Below are positions 19,359-29,211 of a stretch of 64,000 nucleotides of DNA, piece after piece. Under the pieces are notes generated by a model that was not told the origin of the DNA, searched no databases, and saw only the letters and a program-made list of their open reading frames with translations. The stretch comes from Paraburkholderia agricolaris (lineage in GTDB: Bacteria; Pseudomonadota; Gammaproteobacteria; Burkholderiales; Burkholderiaceae), in assembly GCF_009455635.1 (NCBI RefSeq), contig NZ_QPER01000002.1:2790001-2854000 (forward strand). The letters run 5' to 3'. Position 1 is the stretch's first letter; every line of letters begins with the position of its first letter. The position numbers and the translations under genes were made by a program.

Positions 19359-20258
19359 TCAGGGATGCGCGAAGTAGCCCGGCTGGCCGATGTCGGTGAG
19401 AAGGTCCGGACCGGTCGGCGTCCAGTCCAACACTTCGCGAGTCCGTGCGCTCGAGGTCGGCAAATCCATGCCGATGAACCTGCCGAACCATCCGAAATGG
19501 GCCAGCGCCTCGTCCTTTGACCTGGCGACGACCGGTACCCCGAGCCGCTGACCGATCAATTCGGCAATCGCCTTGAACGGCACTCCCTCTTCAGCGATTG
19601 CATGATAGGGACCGCCGATGGCGCCACGCTCGAGCGCGAGCCGGAAAACGCGGGCGGCATCCAGCCGATACACGGCGGACCAGCGGTTGAGACCGTCGCC
19701 CACGTACGCCGACACGCCCTTCTCGCGCGCGATGCTGATGAGCCGAGGGACAAACCCATGATCGCCTTCACCGTGAACGGACGGCGCCAGCCGCACGGCG
19801 CTCGCCCGCACGCCGCGCGTGGCAAGCGCTTCTGCCGCCGCCTCCGACGCACGAGGAAAACTGTCGGACGGTACGGGGGGACGATCCGTCTCGGTCGCCG
19901 CGTCGGCGTCATGCCTCAGCAACGCCGTGCCGGACGTGACGAGCAACGGACGCTCGCTGCCTTCGAGCACGCCGCCTAGTACTTCGATCGCCTGCCGGTC
20001 TTCCTCCGCGCTCTGCGCAAAGCGGGAGAAATCGTGATTGAACGCAGTGTGGATGACCCCATCAGCCGCCGCCGCGCCCCGGCGCAAGCTGTCGAAGTCG
20101 GTCAGCGACCCATGGTGCGCCTCGGCGCCGGCCGCGGCGAGCGCCGCCGCGCCCTCTGCCGAGCGGGTCAGGCCGAGGACCTGATGGCCGTTCGCGAGCA
20201 GCTCGCGAACAATAGCGGAGCCGACGAAACCGGTCGCTCCCGTGACAAAGACTCGCAT
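19359..20258 (-). CDS. NAD(P)-dependent epimerase/SDR, atypical extended type
   Basis: 299-residue Rossmann protein starting MRVFVTGATGFVGSAIVRELL, with NAD-epimerase-like blocks (GLTRSAEGAAALAAAGAEAHHGS and, later, VRLAPSVHGEGDHGFVP). The usual YxxxK motif is not obvious, so it belongs with the atypical extended SDRs. Substrate unknown. GGGAG precedes the ATG at 20258. It diverges from an XRE regulator across about 100 nt that contain a matched inverted repeat. Confidence 0.88.
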   Translation of the reverse strand: MRVFVTGATGFVGSAIVRELLANGHQVLGLTRSAEGAAALAAAGAEAHHGSLTDFDSLRRGAAAADGVIHTAFNHDFSRFAQSAEEDRQAIEVLGGVLEGSERPLLVTSGTALLRHDADAATETDRPPVPSDSFPRASEAAAEALATRGVRASAVRLAPSVHGEGDHGFVPRLISIAREKGVSAYVGDGLNRWSAVYRLDAARVFRLALERGAIGGPYHAIAEEGVPFKAIAELIGQRLGVPVVARSKDEALAHFGWFGRFIGMDLPTSSARTREVLDWTPTGPDLLTDIGQPGYFAHP

Positions 20259-20311
20259 GTGAAACACTCCCAAATCAGGTTGATTGGGAGCAATCTACGA
20301 GGCAAAATCAT

Positions 20312-20354
20312 CCTGTTAAAGTGGTGAGATTATCCGGGTATACGTCTTAACAGG
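20312..20354. promoter_or_regulatory. CCTGTTAA / TTAACAGG inverted pair, candidate operator
   Basis: An 8-bp sequence at 20312-20319 is exactly inverted at 20347-20354, centre to centre 35 bp, in the short gap between the divergent SDR and XRE genes. The right arm ends 6 nt before the XRE start codon, so binding there would repress that gene. It is the best candidate for autoregulation by the XRE protein. Confidence 0.45.
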
Positions 20355-20360
20355 TTAAGC

Positions 20361-21215
20361 ATGGCTCAAGTGAACGACGAAGAAAGCGGCAACCGGCTCG
20401 GCAGCTATCTGAAGAACCGGCGCACCAAGCTCGATCCCGCCTCCTTCGGTATTTCCGGCGGCCGGCGGCGCACGGCCGGACTGCGTCGCGAAGAGGTGGC
20501 GCAGCGCGCCAATATCAGCGCGGCCTGGTACACCTGGCTGGAGCAGGGGCGCGGCGGCAATCCGTCGGCGGACGTGCTGGACCGCATCGCGAAAGCGCTG
20601 ATGCTGACCGAGGTCGAGCGCGAACATGTATTCCTGCTCGGCCTCGGCCATCCGCCTGAAGTCCGCTATCGCGGCAGCGACGCGATCACGCCCCGGCTGC
20701 AACGCCTGCTCGAAGCGCTGCCCTACAGCCCGGCGATCCTAAGGACTGCGACGTGGGACGTGGTTGCATGGAATCGCGCAGCCGCGGCCGTGCTCACCGA
20801 CTACGCCACCCTGCCCCCTGAACGGCGCAACATTTTGCGCATGATCTTCTGCGACCCTCGCGTGCGCGCCGCGCAATTCGATTGGACCAGCGTGGCCCGC
20901 ATGGTGGTGGGCGCCTTCCGGGTCGATGCCGCGCGCGCGGGCGCCGACGCCGAGGTGGCGCCGCTCGTCGACGAACTGTGCCGGGCAAGCCCTGAGTTCG
21001 CCGCCATGTGGCAGGACAATGAAGTGCAGAGTCACGGCGACGGCATCAAACGTGTGCGCCACCCCGTGCTGGGGCCGATCTCGCTGGAATACTCGTCGTT
21101 CGCGGTCGACGGGCGGCCGGATCTTCGGATGGTGGTCTACAACCCGGCAACCCCGGTCGATCAGGAACTGATCCGCTCACTGATCGAGAGAACGCCGGCC
21201 ATTGCCGGGAAGTGA
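20361..21215 (+). CDS. XRE family regulator with MmyB-like ligand domain
   Basis: 284-residue regulator. The N-terminal HTH (about 12-85) has LGSYLKNRRTKLDP, RRTAGLRREEVAQRANISAAWYTWLEQG and PSADVLDRIAKAL. The C-terminal domain, with ALPYSPAILRTATWDVVAWNRAA, is the MmyB/MLTR ligand-binding type. Proteins of this family often control a neighbouring SDR, as here. It diverges from the SDR gene, and an 8-bp inverted pair lies between them. Confidence 0.92.
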   Translation: MAQVNDEESGNRLGSYLKNRRTKLDPASFGISGGRRRTAGLRREEVAQRANISAAWYTWLEQGRGGNPSADVLDRIAKALMLTEVEREHVFLLGLGHPPEVRYRGSDAITPRLQRLLEALPYSPAILRTATWDVVAWNRAAAAVLTDYATLPPERRNILRMIFCDPRVRAAQFDWTSVARMVVGAFRVDAARAGADAEVAPLVDELCRASPEFAAMWQDNEVQSHGDGIKRVRHPVLGPISLEYSSFAVDGRPDLRMVVYNPATPVDQELIRSLIERTPAIAGK

Positions 21216-21287
21216 GCCGGTGCATTCTTTATCGCTCGAACACGGCCCACAGCAGGCATGCGGCAGGCATGCAGCAAACCGCTCGGA

Positions 21288-22202
21288 CTACGGTGTTTGC
21301 CCGGCTTCGATCGAGGCAGCCGCCGGCATGCGCGCCAGTTCGATGAAGGCCTTGAGGTAGTCAATTTCCGTATCGGTTTCGCGGGCGCCCAGGAAAATCT
21401 GCTTGGCGATGCCCTTTCGCCCCAGCCGTACCGGGACCAGGTTCATCTTGTTGGCATACTCTTCCACCAGCCAGCGCGGCAGTGCCGCGACGCCTCTGCC
21501 GCTGGCCACCATCTGCAACATGATGTCGGTGGTTTCGATCGCCTTGTGACGCCGGGGCGTTACGCCCGCGGGCATCAGAAACTGATTGTAGATATCGAGC
21601 CTGTCTGTCTCGACCGGATAAGTGACCAGCACCTCCCGGGTCAATTGTTCCGGCTTCACATACTCGACGCCCGCCAGCGGATGCTCGCGATTCACCACCA
21701 GCACCTGCTCGTAATCGAACACCGGTTCGAAGCGCAAGCCCGGCTTGTAGAGCGGATCCGGCGTGACGAGCAGATCGATTTCGTAGCCGAACAGCGCGCC
21801 AATGCCGCCAAACTGGAATTTCTGCTTGACGTCGACATCCACGTCCGGCCAGCGCGCGAGATACGGCGACACCACCTTGAGCAACCACTGATAGCAGGGA
21901 TGGCATTCCATGCCGATGCGCAGTGCCCCACGCTCGCCCTGTGCGTACTGTTTAAGACGCTCCTCGGCCAGATCCAGTTGGGGCAGCAGGCGGTTAGCAA
22001 CCGCCAGTAGATACTGGCCCGCCTGGGTCAAGCGCAAGCTGCGGCCCTCGCGCAACCAGATATCCGTACCCAGTTGCTGCTCCAGCTTCTTCATGGAGTG
22101 GCTGAGGGCGGATTGCGTCACACACAGGATTTCTGCTGCGGCGGTAAGCGAGCCGTGCTTATCCACCGCCTGAACAATCGCCAGGTGAACTCTCTCAAGC
22201 AT
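21288..22202 (-). CDS. metR: LysR family regulator MetR (copy 1)
   Basis: 304-residue LysR regulator with N-terminal HTH (SLTAAAEILCVTQSALSHSMKKLEQQLG) and a substrate-binding domain with the MetR-like GMECHPCYQWLLKVV block. MetR proteins sense homocysteine and activate metE. It is divergent from metE at 22310, the classical arrangement, which supports the assignment. The 107-nt gap holds TGAA/TTCA half-sites (22209-22252) but no clean consensus box. A second, related regulator sits at 25569-26492. Confidence 0.92.
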   Translation of the reverse strand: MLERVHLAIVQAVDKHGSLTAAAEILCVTQSALSHSMKKLEQQLGTDIWLREGRSLRLTQAGQYLLAVANRLLPQLDLAEERLKQYAQGERGALRIGMECHPCYQWLLKVVSPYLARWPDVDVDVKQKFQFGGIGALFGYEIDLLVTPDPLYKPGLRFEPVFDYEQVLVVNREHPLAGVEYVKPEQLTREVLVTYPVETDRLDIYNQFLMPAGVTPRRHKAIETTDIMLQMVASGRGVAALPRWLVEEYANKMNLVPVRLGRKGIAKQIFLGARETDTEIDYLKAFIELARMPAAASIEAGQTP

Positions 22203-22309
22203 GGTATATGAACAAAACTAATGGTTCGTTGAATTAACACCATTTTACTTCATAAGACGCCTTCGCTAGCATGCCTCGATCCGCAACCTGACCGAATCAA
22301 GGCGACACC

Positions 22310-24601
22310 ATGGCAACCACACATAATCTGGGCTTCCCCCGCATCGGCGCGAAGCGCGAACTGAAATTCGCGCTCGAGTCCTACTGGAAGGGTGAGTCCT
22401 CGCTCGGCGAACTGAAAGCGCTGGGCGCCCAGTTGCGCCAGCGTCACTGGGCACACCAGGCCGACCTCGGCCTCGCCGCCGTGGGCGATTTCGCCTTCTA
22501 CGACCAGGTGCTGGACATGAGCTTCACGCTGGGCAACCTGCCCGAACGCGTGCGTGGCTTCCATGGCGATGCGCTCGACAACACCTTCCGCGTCGCCCGC
22601 GGCCGTTCGGCCAAAGGCGCCGAAGAGCACGGCGCGTGCTGCGGCGGCGTTGCTGCCGGCGAGATGACCAAGTGGTTCGACACCAACTATCACTTCATCG
22701 TCCCCGAATTCAGCGCCGGCACCGAGTTCAAGCTCGACCCGTCGCGCCTGCTCGAACAACTGGCTGAGGCCAACGCACAAGGCGTCAAGGCCAAACCGGT
22801 GATCGTCGGCCCCGTGACCTACCTGGCACTGGGCAAGGCCAAGGACGACTCCGACAAGCTGGCCCTGCTGCCGCGCCTGCTGCCGGTCTACGCCGAACTG
22901 CTGGCCACGCTGGCGGCGCAAGGCGTCGAATGGGTGCAGATCGACGAACCGGTCCTCGTTACCGAACTGTCCGCCGAATGGCAACAGGCGTACGTCACCG
23001 CATACGACGCGCTGGCGAACAGCAAGGTCAAGCTGCTGCTGGCGACGTACTTCGGCCAGTTGCTCGACAACCTGCCGCTGGCTTGCAAGCTGCCGGTGCA
23101 AGGCCTGCATCTGGATGCAATCAATGCGCGCGCTGAAGTCGCTGCCGTGATTGCACAATTGCCGCAGGACCGCGTGCTGTCGCTCGGCGTAATCAACGGC
23201 CGCAACATCTGGAAGACCGACCTCAACGGCGTGCTCGACTGGCTCGAGCCGGTCGCGAAGCAACTGGGCGAGCGCCTCTGGATTGCACCGTCGTGCTCGC
23301 TGCTGCATGTGCCGGTGGACCTGGAAAGCGAACAGAAGCTGGATGCGGAAATCCGCTCGTGGCTCGCCTTCGCGCTGCAAAAGCTGGGCGAACTGAAGGT
23401 GCTGGCGAGCGCGTTGAACAATGGCCGCGACGCCGTCCAGGCAGAGTTGGCCGCTAACGGCGCCGCCATTGCCGCGCGTCGCGCGTCACCGCGTGTGAAC
23501 AACCCGGCGGTCAAGGCTGCCCTCGCGAAGATCAGCCCGGCCCTCGGTCAGCGCAAGAACACCTACCCGGCGCGCGCCGACAAGCAGGCTGCCCTGTTGA
23601 AGCTGCCGGCCTACCCGACCACGACCATCGGCTCGTTCCCGCAGACCGGCGCGATCCGTCATGCACGTAGCGAGTTCAAGCGCGGCGCGTTGGACGAAGC
23701 CGGCTACAGGACAGCGATGCAGGCCGAGATCGAACGCAGCGTGCGCGAGCAGGAAACGCTGGGGCTGGACGTGCTGGTGCACGGTGAAGCCGAGCGTAAC
23801 GACATGGTGGAATACTTCGGCGAACAGCTCGACGGCTATGCGTTCAGCCAGTTCGGCTGGGTGCAGTCGTACGGTTCGCGCTGCGTGAAGCCGCCTGTTC
23901 TGTTCGGCGACATCAGCCGCCCGAAGGCGATGACGGTGGAATGGATCAAGTACGCGCAGTCGCTCACCAGCAAGCCGATGAAGGGCATGCTGACGGGACC
24001 GGTCACGATCCTGAACTGGTCGTTCGTGCGCGACGACCAGCCGCGTTCGGTGTCGTGCTACCAGTTGGCGCTGGCGATCCGTGAAGAAGTGCTCGACCTC
24101 GAAAAGGCCGGCGTACGCGTGATCCAGATCGACGAAGCAGCCTTGCGCGAAGGTCTGCCGCTGCGCAAATCGCAATGGCAGGAATACCTGGACTGGGCAG
24201 TGACGTCGTTCCGTATCACCGCCAATGGGGTGGATGACGAAACGCAGATCCACACGCATATGTGCTATTCGGAGTTCAACGACATCATCTCGTCGATCGC
24301 CGACATGGATGCCGACGTGATCACCATCGAGACTTCGCGCTCGGATATGGAACTGCTGGACGCGTTCGACAACTTCAACTACCCGAACGAAATCGGACCG
24401 GGCGTGTACGACATTCACTCGCCGAACATCCCGACCGAAGAACACATCGTTCAACTGATGAAGAAGGCCGCTGAACGCATTCCGGCACAGCGCCTTTGGG
24501 TGAACCCGGACTGCGGTTTGAAGACGCGCCAGTGGGAAGAGGTCATTCCGGCGCTGACCAACATGGTGGCGGCGGCGAGGAAGCTGCGCGCTTGCGTCTA
24601 A
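22310..24601 (+). CDS. metE: cobalamin-independent methionine synthase (copy 1)
   Basis: 763-residue 5-methyltetrahydropteroyltriglutamate--homocysteine methyltransferase, full length. It makes methionine from homocysteine without B12. The N-terminal barrel starts [19 protein letters not shown]. The C-terminal catalytic barrel starts at [15 protein letters not shown]. The zinc ligands are in place: H650 and C652 in THMCYSEF, E674 in [12 protein letters not shown], and C735 in [13 protein letters not shown] lies upstream of the ATG. It diverges from metR copy 1 and ends at a strong bidirectional terminator shared with cobF. Confidence 0.97.
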   Translation: MATTHNLGFPRIGAKRELKFALESYWKGESSLGELKALGAQLRQRHWAHQADLGLAAVGDFAFYDQVLDMSFTLGNLPERVRGFHGDALDNTFRVARGRSAKGAEEHGACCGGVAAGEMTKWFDTNYHFIVPEFSAGTEFKLDPSRLLEQLAEANAQGVKAKPVIVGPVTYLALGKAKDDSDKLALLPRLLPVYAELLATLAAQGVEWVQIDEPVLVTELSAEWQQAYVTAYDALANSKVKLLLATYFGQLLDNLPLACKLPVQGLHLDAINARAEVAAVIAQLPQDRVLSLGVINGRNIWKTDLNGVLDWLEPVAKQLGERLWIAPSCSLLHVPVDLESEQKLDAEIRSWLAFALQKLGELKVLASALNNGRDAVQAELAANGAAIAARRASPRVNNPAVKAALAKISPALGQRKNTYPARADKQAALLKLPAYPTTTIGSFPQTGAIRHARSEFKRGALDEAGYRTAMQAEIERSVREQETLGLDVLVHGEAERNDMVEYFGEQLDGYAFSQFGWVQSYGSRCVKPPVLFGDISRPKAMTVEWIKYAQSLTSKPMKGMLTGPVTILNWSFVRDDQPRSVSCYQLALAIREEVLDLEKAGVRVIQIDEAALREGLPLRKSQWQEYLDWAVTSFRITANGVDDETQIHTHMCYSEFNDIISSIADMDADVITIETSRSDMELLDAFDNFNYPNEIGPGVYDIHSPNIPTEEHIVQLMKKAAERIPAQRLWVNPDCGLKTRQWEEVIPALTNMVAAARKLRACV

Positions 24602-24683
24602 CGCGCATGCGCGGTCCGCTCCGTGCAAGCCGCGCTTACCGCGTGAAACAACTGGCCGGCGCCGCAACCGGCAAGCCGGTTGT

Positions 24684-24719
24684 ATGAAAGATGGCCACCT
24701 TCCGGTGGCCATCTTTCAT
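24684..24719. terminator. bidirectional terminator between metE and cobF
   Basis: A perfect 16-bp stem (24684-24699 and 24704-24719) with a TTCC loop. The GC core GGCCACC/GGTGGCC is flanked by A/T-rich ends that give T-rich tracts on both strands. It lies between convergent metE and cobF. The cobF stop codon (24716-24718) lies inside the stem, so cobF terminates immediately after translation ends. Confidence 0.85.
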
Positions 24720-25480
24720 TTGCCGTCGCGCTTACGCAGCAGATACGTGTCCATGATCCAGCCGTGGGTGCGGCGAGCCTCCGCTCTGACGCGCTCGATC
24801 TCGTCCATCACGTCGCGCAGCTTTCCCGAAATAAGAATCTCGTCGGGGGTGCCCACGTACGCTCCCCAGTAGATGTCCAGGTCTTCATGCGCGAGATGCC
24901 GGTAGGCATTCTGTGAGTCCAGCATCACGACGACACTATCGACATTCGCGGGGAAGCCTTCGGCGAGCACGCGGCCGTTGGTGATCGCGATCGATCGGCC
25001 AATCAGGTTCAGCGGGACCTTGTGCCGTGCGGCCAGCGCCTGGACACTGCTGATCCCGGGAATCACGTCATAGTTGAACGCGTGCCGGCCGTCTTGCGCA
25101 ATGGCCTCGATGATGCGGATCGTACTGTCGTAGAGCGATGGGTCGCCCCACACCAGGAAAGCGCCGACTTCGCCGTCGTGCAGTTCGTCCGTAATCAGGC
25201 CTTCGAACAGGCGTTGCTTGTCGCGGTTCAGCTCATCGACTGTCGACCGGTAATCGGTGTCGTCGCGTCTGCGTTCAGGACTGGTGGCCTCGACAATCCG
25301 ATAATCGTCGCCGTCGATAAATCGCTCGATGATCTGCTTGCGCAGCGCGACGAGTTTCTCCTTCGCGACGCCTTTATCCATCACGAAAAACACGTCGACC
25401 CGATTGAGCGCGTTGATCGCCTGAACGGTCATGTAATCAGGATCCCCGGCTCCAATTCCGATGATCAGGATCTTTTTCAT
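24716..25480 (-). CDS. cobF: precorrin-6A synthase (deacetylating)
   Basis: 254-residue SAM-dependent methyltransferase of the aerobic cobalamin pathway, which methylates precorrin-5 at C-1 with loss of acetate to give precorrin-6A. The tetrapyrrole methylase fold starts ILIIGIGAGDPDYMTVQAINAL. The VWGDPSLYDSTIRIIEAI block, VIPGISSVQALAARHKVPLN and the C-terminal YWGAYVGTPDEILISG match CobF. AGGAG precedes the ATG at 25480, with a GTG one codon earlier. It lies 88 nt behind the second metR on the same strand and may be co-transcribed with it. No other cob gene is in the window. Confidence 0.93.
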   Translation of the reverse strand: MKKILIIGIGAGDPDYMTVQAINALNRVDVFFVMDKGVAKEKLVALRKQIIERFIDGDDYRIVEATSPERRRDDTDYRSTVDELNRDKQRLFEGLITDELHDGEVGAFLVWGDPSLYDSTIRIIEAIAQDGRHAFNYDVIPGISSVQALAARHKVPLNLIGRSIAITNGRVLAEGFPANVDSVVVMLDSQNAYRHLAHEDLDIYWGAYVGTPDEILISGKLRDVMDEIERVRAEARRTHGWIMDTYLLRKRDGK

Positions 25481-25568
25481 CACTTCAACTCCTGGCTAAA
25501 GCGGCGGGCGTCTCGATCGAGCACACCCGCGGCTGATGTCAATTGATGCTGGACGCGCCCGCAGGCGC

Positions 25569-26492
25569 TCACGGATTGCCGGATATCAGTTCAATGCTGT
25601 CGAGCTGGGCCGCGCAGATGTCCCGAACGATCCTCACGAAATCGTCGAAGTACGGCCGCCCCGCGATTCCTTTGGGTGCGACCGCATAGAGTTCGCTCCA
25701 CAGTCCACCGGCGCCAACACGCTTCGCGAGCACGTAGTCGTGGTCGACGTAATTCTTCACGCCCCAGTTCGGCAGCGCCGCAATGCCACGGCGGCTCGCC
25801 ACGAGCTGCATGATCGCGATGGTCAGTTCGGCGGTTCGCCGTTCGAGCTTGATCCCCGCCGGTTCCAGAATTTCGCGAATCAGGTCGATACGCGATTCCG
25901 GCACAGGATAGGTGATCAGCGTCTCGCCTTGCAGGTCGTCGGGACCGACGCGCCGCTTGTTGCGCAACCGGTGCTCATTGGCCATCACGACCTGTATCTC
26001 GAACCGGAACAACGGTGCGACGTGCAGATTGCGCCGCGTGGCGGGCTTCGAGCCGATCACCACGTCTGCCTTGCCCTCGTTCAGCAGTTTCATCGGGTCG
26101 GCATGGAACCCGGCGACCAGGTCGACTTCGACTTCCGGCCATCGCCGGCGAAATTCATCCATGACCGGCATCAGCCAGTCAAAGCAGGTGTGGCATTCCA
26201 GCACGATTCGAAGCTCGCCGCGCACGTCGCCCTTCAGGCGAACCAGATCGCGCTCGGCGGTGGCCACCGCGGCCACCGTGTCCCGCGCCAGCGCAAGCAG
26301 CCGCTCGCCGGCGGCCGTAAAACGCAGTCCGTGCCGGGTGCGTTCGAACAAGGACACCTCGTAGTGAGCCTCCATATCGCGGATCTGATGCGACAGCGCG
26401 GACTGGCTGAGATTGACCCGCTCGGCAGCGCTCACCAGCTTGTCCGATTCGGAGATCGCAATGAGCGAACGGAGATGACGCAGTTCAAGCAT
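25569..26492 (-). CDS. LysR family regulator, MetR-like (copy 2)
   Basis: 307-residue LysR regulator. The HTH includes DKLVSAAERVNLSQSALSHQIRDMEA, and the ligand domain has the MetR-type block VLECHTCFDWLMPVMDEF. The start at 26492 is chosen because the LysR fold begins there (MLELRHLRSLIAI). It diverges from the second metE, and a perfect MetR-type box (26543-26561) lies between them. A homocysteine-responsive activator is therefore likely. Sequence differs considerably from copy 1, so this is an old duplication or separate acquisition. cobF follows downstream. Confidence 0.9.
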   Translation of the reverse strand: MLELRHLRSLIAISESDKLVSAAERVNLSQSALSHQIRDMEAHYEVSLFERTRHGLRFTAAGERLLALARDTVAAVATAERDLVRLKGDVRGELRIVLECHTCFDWLMPVMDEFRRRWPEVEVDLVAGFHADPMKLLNEGKADVVIGSKPATRRNLHVAPLFRFEIQVVMANEHRLRNKRRVGPDDLQGETLITYPVPESRIDLIREILEPAGIKLERRTAELTIAIMQLVASRRGIAALPNWGVKNYVDHDYVLAKRVGAGGLWSELYAVAPKGIAGRPYFDDFVRIVRDICAAQLDSIELISGNP

Positions 26493-26542
26493 GGCACCGC
26501 CCGCGCCGGCCATGGCAGTACAGAAAAGGAGAGAAAAACTTG

Positions 26543-26561
26543 ATATGAATGTGGTTCATAT
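26543..26561. promoter_or_regulatory. MetR-type box upstream of the second metE
   Basis: Perfect inverted repeat ATATGAA-N5-TTCATAT containing TGAA-N5-TTCA, the known MetR consensus. It lies between the divergent metR-like gene (start 26492) and metE copy 2 (start 26636), about 75 bp ahead of the metE start. Established MetR biology predicts activation of metE from such a site with homocysteine as co-effector. Confidence 0.75.
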
Positions 26562-26635
26562 GATGATGAAAACATGTCGCTTGATGAATCATAGCGTGAC
26601 TTGCACACTACGCGGCATTCACTCAAGGATTCCGC

Positions 26636-28954
26636 ATGGCCCGCACTCACATATCTGGTTTTCCGCGCATCGGCGCACATCGCGAACTCAAGTTCGCCCA
26701 GGAATCTTTCTGGCGCGGAGAATCCGACGACACCTATCTGCGTGAGGTCGGAAAAGAGTTGCGCGCCCGTCACTGGGAATTGCAGCGCGCCGCCGGGCTG
26801 GATTTCGTCGCGGCCGGCGATTTCGCGTGGTACGACCCGATGCTGAACCTGACCGCCCTGCTCGGCGCGTTGCCGGAGCGCTTCGGCTTCGAGCCGAAGA
26901 CCCTGTCGCTCGCCCAGTATCACGAACTGGCGCGGGGCAACAAGGCGCAGCCGGCTATGGAAATGACCAAGTGGTTCGATACCAACTACCACTACCTGGT
27001 GCCGGAACTCGGTCCCGACACGACATTCGACGGCGGCGTCGACTGGCTCTTCGAGGAAATCGACGAGGCACTCGCGCTGGATCTCGCGGTCAAGCCGGTG
27101 TTGATCGGACCCATCACCTATCTGTGGCTATCCAAAAGCCGCGTGGCGGGTTTTGACCGCCTGTCGTTGCTGCCCAGGCTGGTCATCCGTTACCTGCGCA
27201 TTCTCGACACACTGAAAGCGCGAGGTATCGAGTGGGTTCAACTCGACGAACCCGCGCTCTGCCTCGATCTCGAAGCGGACTGGCTCGAAGCGTTTTCCGC
27301 CGTGTACAACGTGCTGGGCGACTCGGGCATCAAGGTGCTGCTGGCGACCTATTTCGACACCGCCGCCGAGCACGCGCCAACCGTCGCAAAGCTGCCTGTG
27401 CACGGTGTGCATATCGATCTGGTCAAGGCGCCGCAGCAACTGGAGGCCTGGTGCTCGGCGCTGCCGGCGGACAAGGTCCTGTCGGTCGGTGTCATCGACG
27501 GACGCAACATCTGGCGCGCCGATCTGGTTGCCATTGCCGCTTCGCTCAAGAGCCTTTACGCGCAACGCGGCGAACGGCTGTGGATCGCGCCGTCCTGCTC
27601 GCTGGCCCACGTGCCGGTCACGCTCGCGTCCGAAAAGAAACTCGATGCCGAACTCAAATCGTGGCTTGCCTTCGCGACCGAAAAACTCGATGAACTGAGC
27701 ACGATTGCGCTGGCGCTGCATCATCTGGGCGCCGGGCTGCCGGGCGCCGGGCTGCCGGGCGCCGGGCTGCCGGCAGCAGCCGGGTCGGCGCTCGCGGCAG
27801 CAAGCAGCGCACTCGAGTCGCGCCGCCACTCCGGAGCGGTATTCAATGTGCTGGTTCAGCGGCGTGTCGCCGCTATCACCGATACCATGGCTAGCCGCAA
27901 GAGTCCGTTCGCCGACCGCAGCCGTGTGCAGCGTCACTCGCTCAAGCTGCCGCTCCTGCCCACCACGACAATCGGTTCGTTTCCGCAAACGCCGGCGATC
28001 CGGCAAGCTCGCGCCGCCCATCGTCGCGGCGAAATGCGCGCGCTTGAGTACCTCGAACGTATGCGAGCCGAAACGGCGACCGTCGTCCGGCGACAGGAAG
28101 AACTCGGGCTCGACGTGCTGGTGCACGGCGAAGTCGAACGCAACGACATGGTCGAATTCTTTGCGGACAAGCTCTGGGGGTATGCGCTCACCGAAAACGG
28201 ATGGATCCAGAACTACGGCTCGCAATGCGTCAAGCCGCCGATCATTTACGGCGACATCTACCGGCCCGAGCCGATGATCGTGGACGCAGCCTGTCATGCG
28301 CAGTCGTTGACCGACCGCCTGGTGAAAGGCGTACTGACCGGACCGGTCACCATGCTCGAATGGTCGTTTGTTCGTGACGACCAGCCGCGCTCAACCACGG
28401 CGCTCCAACTGGCGCTCGTCATTCGCGACGAAGTCGTGGACCTCGAAAAGGCCGGCATCCGCATCATTCAGATCGATGAGCCCGCCTTCCGCGAGGGCTT
28501 GCCGCTGCATAAGGCGGATTGGTCCGACTACTTCGACTGGGCGACCCGGGCCTTCAGGATTTCAGCGGGCGGCGTCTCCGACGCCACGCAGATCCACACC
28601 CATATGTGCTACTCGGAGTTCAACGACATTCTGCCGTCGATCGCCGCGCTGGATGCGGACGTGATTACGATCGAGACATCCCGCTCTTCGATGGAGTTGC
28701 TCGACGGCTTCGGCGAGTTCGCCTATCCGAACGGAATCGGACCCGGCGTATACGACACCCATTCGTCGCGCGTGCCGAGCGTCGAAGCCATGCAGCGGCT
28801 GCTCGAACGCGCATGCGAGGTCATCCCCGCCGAGCGTCTGTGGGTCAACCCCGACTGCGGCCTGAAAACCCGGGGCTGGCCGGAGACGGAAGCCGCCTTG
28901 TCCAACATGGTGCTGGCCGCCAGGGCACTGCGGCAAAGGCTCGCAACCCAGTAA
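26636..28954 (+). CDS. metE: cobalamin-independent methionine synthase (copy 2)
   Basis: 772-residue MetE paralog. It has both barrels, from [19 protein letters not shown] to the C-terminal catalytic half at [15 protein letters not shown]. Zinc ligands H656, C658 (THMCYSEF), E680 ([12 protein letters not shown]) and C741 (NPDCGLKTR) are intact, so it should be active. The inter-barrel linker differs from copy 1 and contains three exact 15-bp repeats coding GAGLP units. AAGGA lies upstream. It is divergent from its own MetR-like regulator. Retaining two complete MetE enzymes suggests different expression conditions. Confidence 0.95.
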   Translation: MARTHISGFPRIGAHRELKFAQESFWRGESDDTYLREVGKELRARHWELQRAAGLDFVAAGDFAWYDPMLNLTALLGALPERFGFEPKTLSLAQYHELARGNKAQPAMEMTKWFDTNYHYLVPELGPDTTFDGGVDWLFEEIDEALALDLAVKPVLIGPITYLWLSKSRVAGFDRLSLLPRLVIRYLRILDTLKARGIEWVQLDEPALCLDLEADWLEAFSAVYNVLGDSGIKVLLATYFDTAAEHAPTVAKLPVHGVHIDLVKAPQQLEAWCSALPADKVLSVGVIDGRNIWRADLVAIAASLKSLYAQRGERLWIAPSCSLAHVPVTLASEKKLDAELKSWLAFATEKLDELSTIALALHHLGAGLPGAGLPGAGLPAAAGSALAAASSALESRRHSGAVFNVLVQRRVAAITDTMASRKSPFADRSRVQRHSLKLPLLPTTTIGSFPQTPAIRQARAAHRRGEMRALEYLERMRAETATVVRRQEELGLDVLVHGEVERNDMVEFFADKLWGYALTENGWIQNYGSQCVKPPIIYGDIYRPEPMIVDAACHAQSLTDRLVKGVLTGPVTMLEWSFVRDDQPRSTTALQLALVIRDEVVDLEKAGIRIIQIDEPAFREGLPLHKADWSDYFDWATRAFRISAGGVSDATQIHTHMCYSEFNDILPSIAALDADVITIETSRSSMELLDGFGEFAYPNGIGPGVYDTHSSRVPSVEAMQRLLERACEVIPAERLWVNPDCGLKTRGWPETEAALSNMVLAARALRQRLATQ
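27727..27771 (+). repeat. three tandem 15-bp repeats in the metE copy 2 linker
   Basis: Three exact copies of GGGCGCCGGGCTGCC (27727-27741, 27742-27756, 27757-27771), coding GAGLP three times at about residues 365-379, between the two barrels. The unit length keeps the frame, so copy number can change by slippage without breaking the protein. The GC-rich unit is a possible hotspot for length variation between strains. Confidence 0.9.
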
Positions 28955-28974
28955 GCCAGACGTAATAACAACAG

Positions 28975-29032
28975 GAAGCGTACCGCCAACGCCGTAGTGA
29001 TTGACGGCCACCACGACGCATCGGTACGCTTC
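28975..29032 (+). terminator. long hairpin after metE copy 2
   Basis: GAAGCGTACCG (28975-28985) is exactly inverted as CGGTACGCTTC (29022-29032), with an inner GCCGT/ACGGC hairpin between. It begins 21 nt after the metE stop and ends just before the cobalamin riboswitch. It therefore probably ends the metE transcript, or insulates it from the riboswitch leader. There is no T-run, so factor-dependent termination is possible. Confidence 0.5.
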
Positions 29033-29036
29033 GCGC

Positions 29037-29211
29037 TGATGGTTCCCGTTACCGGGATCAAAAGGGAACGCAGTACGAGCAGCCATGCTCCGAATCTGCG
29101 GCTGCCCCCGCAACTGTAAGCGGCGAGTCCGTGCCATTCATGACCACTGGAGCAGAGCACCGGGAAGGTCGGCACGTGACATTGACCCGTGAGCCAGGAG
29201 ACCTGCCATCG
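29037..29211 (+). ncRNA. cobalamin (AdoCbl) riboswitch upstream of btuB
   Basis: The conserved blocks of the cobalamin riboswitch appear in order. They are GGTTCCCGTTACCGGG with AAAAGGGAA (29041 onward), GCTGCCCCCGCAACTGTAAG (29101), the CACTGG segment (29145), CCGGGAAGGTCGG (29160), and the B12 box GAGCCAGGAGACCTGCC (29191-29207). GATGG/CCATC at the two ends can form the closing stem. It lies on the strand of btuB (start 29573), whose expression it should switch off when B12 is abundant. Confidence 0.95.

Noticed and set aside
22203..22309. Possible cobalamin riboswitch upstream of metE copy 1
   Set aside because: The gap is only 107 nt and has none of the conserved aptamer blocks; MetR-type half-sites explain it better.
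23486..24712. Minus-strand frame of about 400 codons opposite metE copy 1
   Set aside because: Antisense shadow of metE; no motif, low-complexity charged composition.
27128..28297. Minus-strand frame of about 390 codons opposite metE copy 2
   Set aside because: Antisense shadow of metE; no motif.
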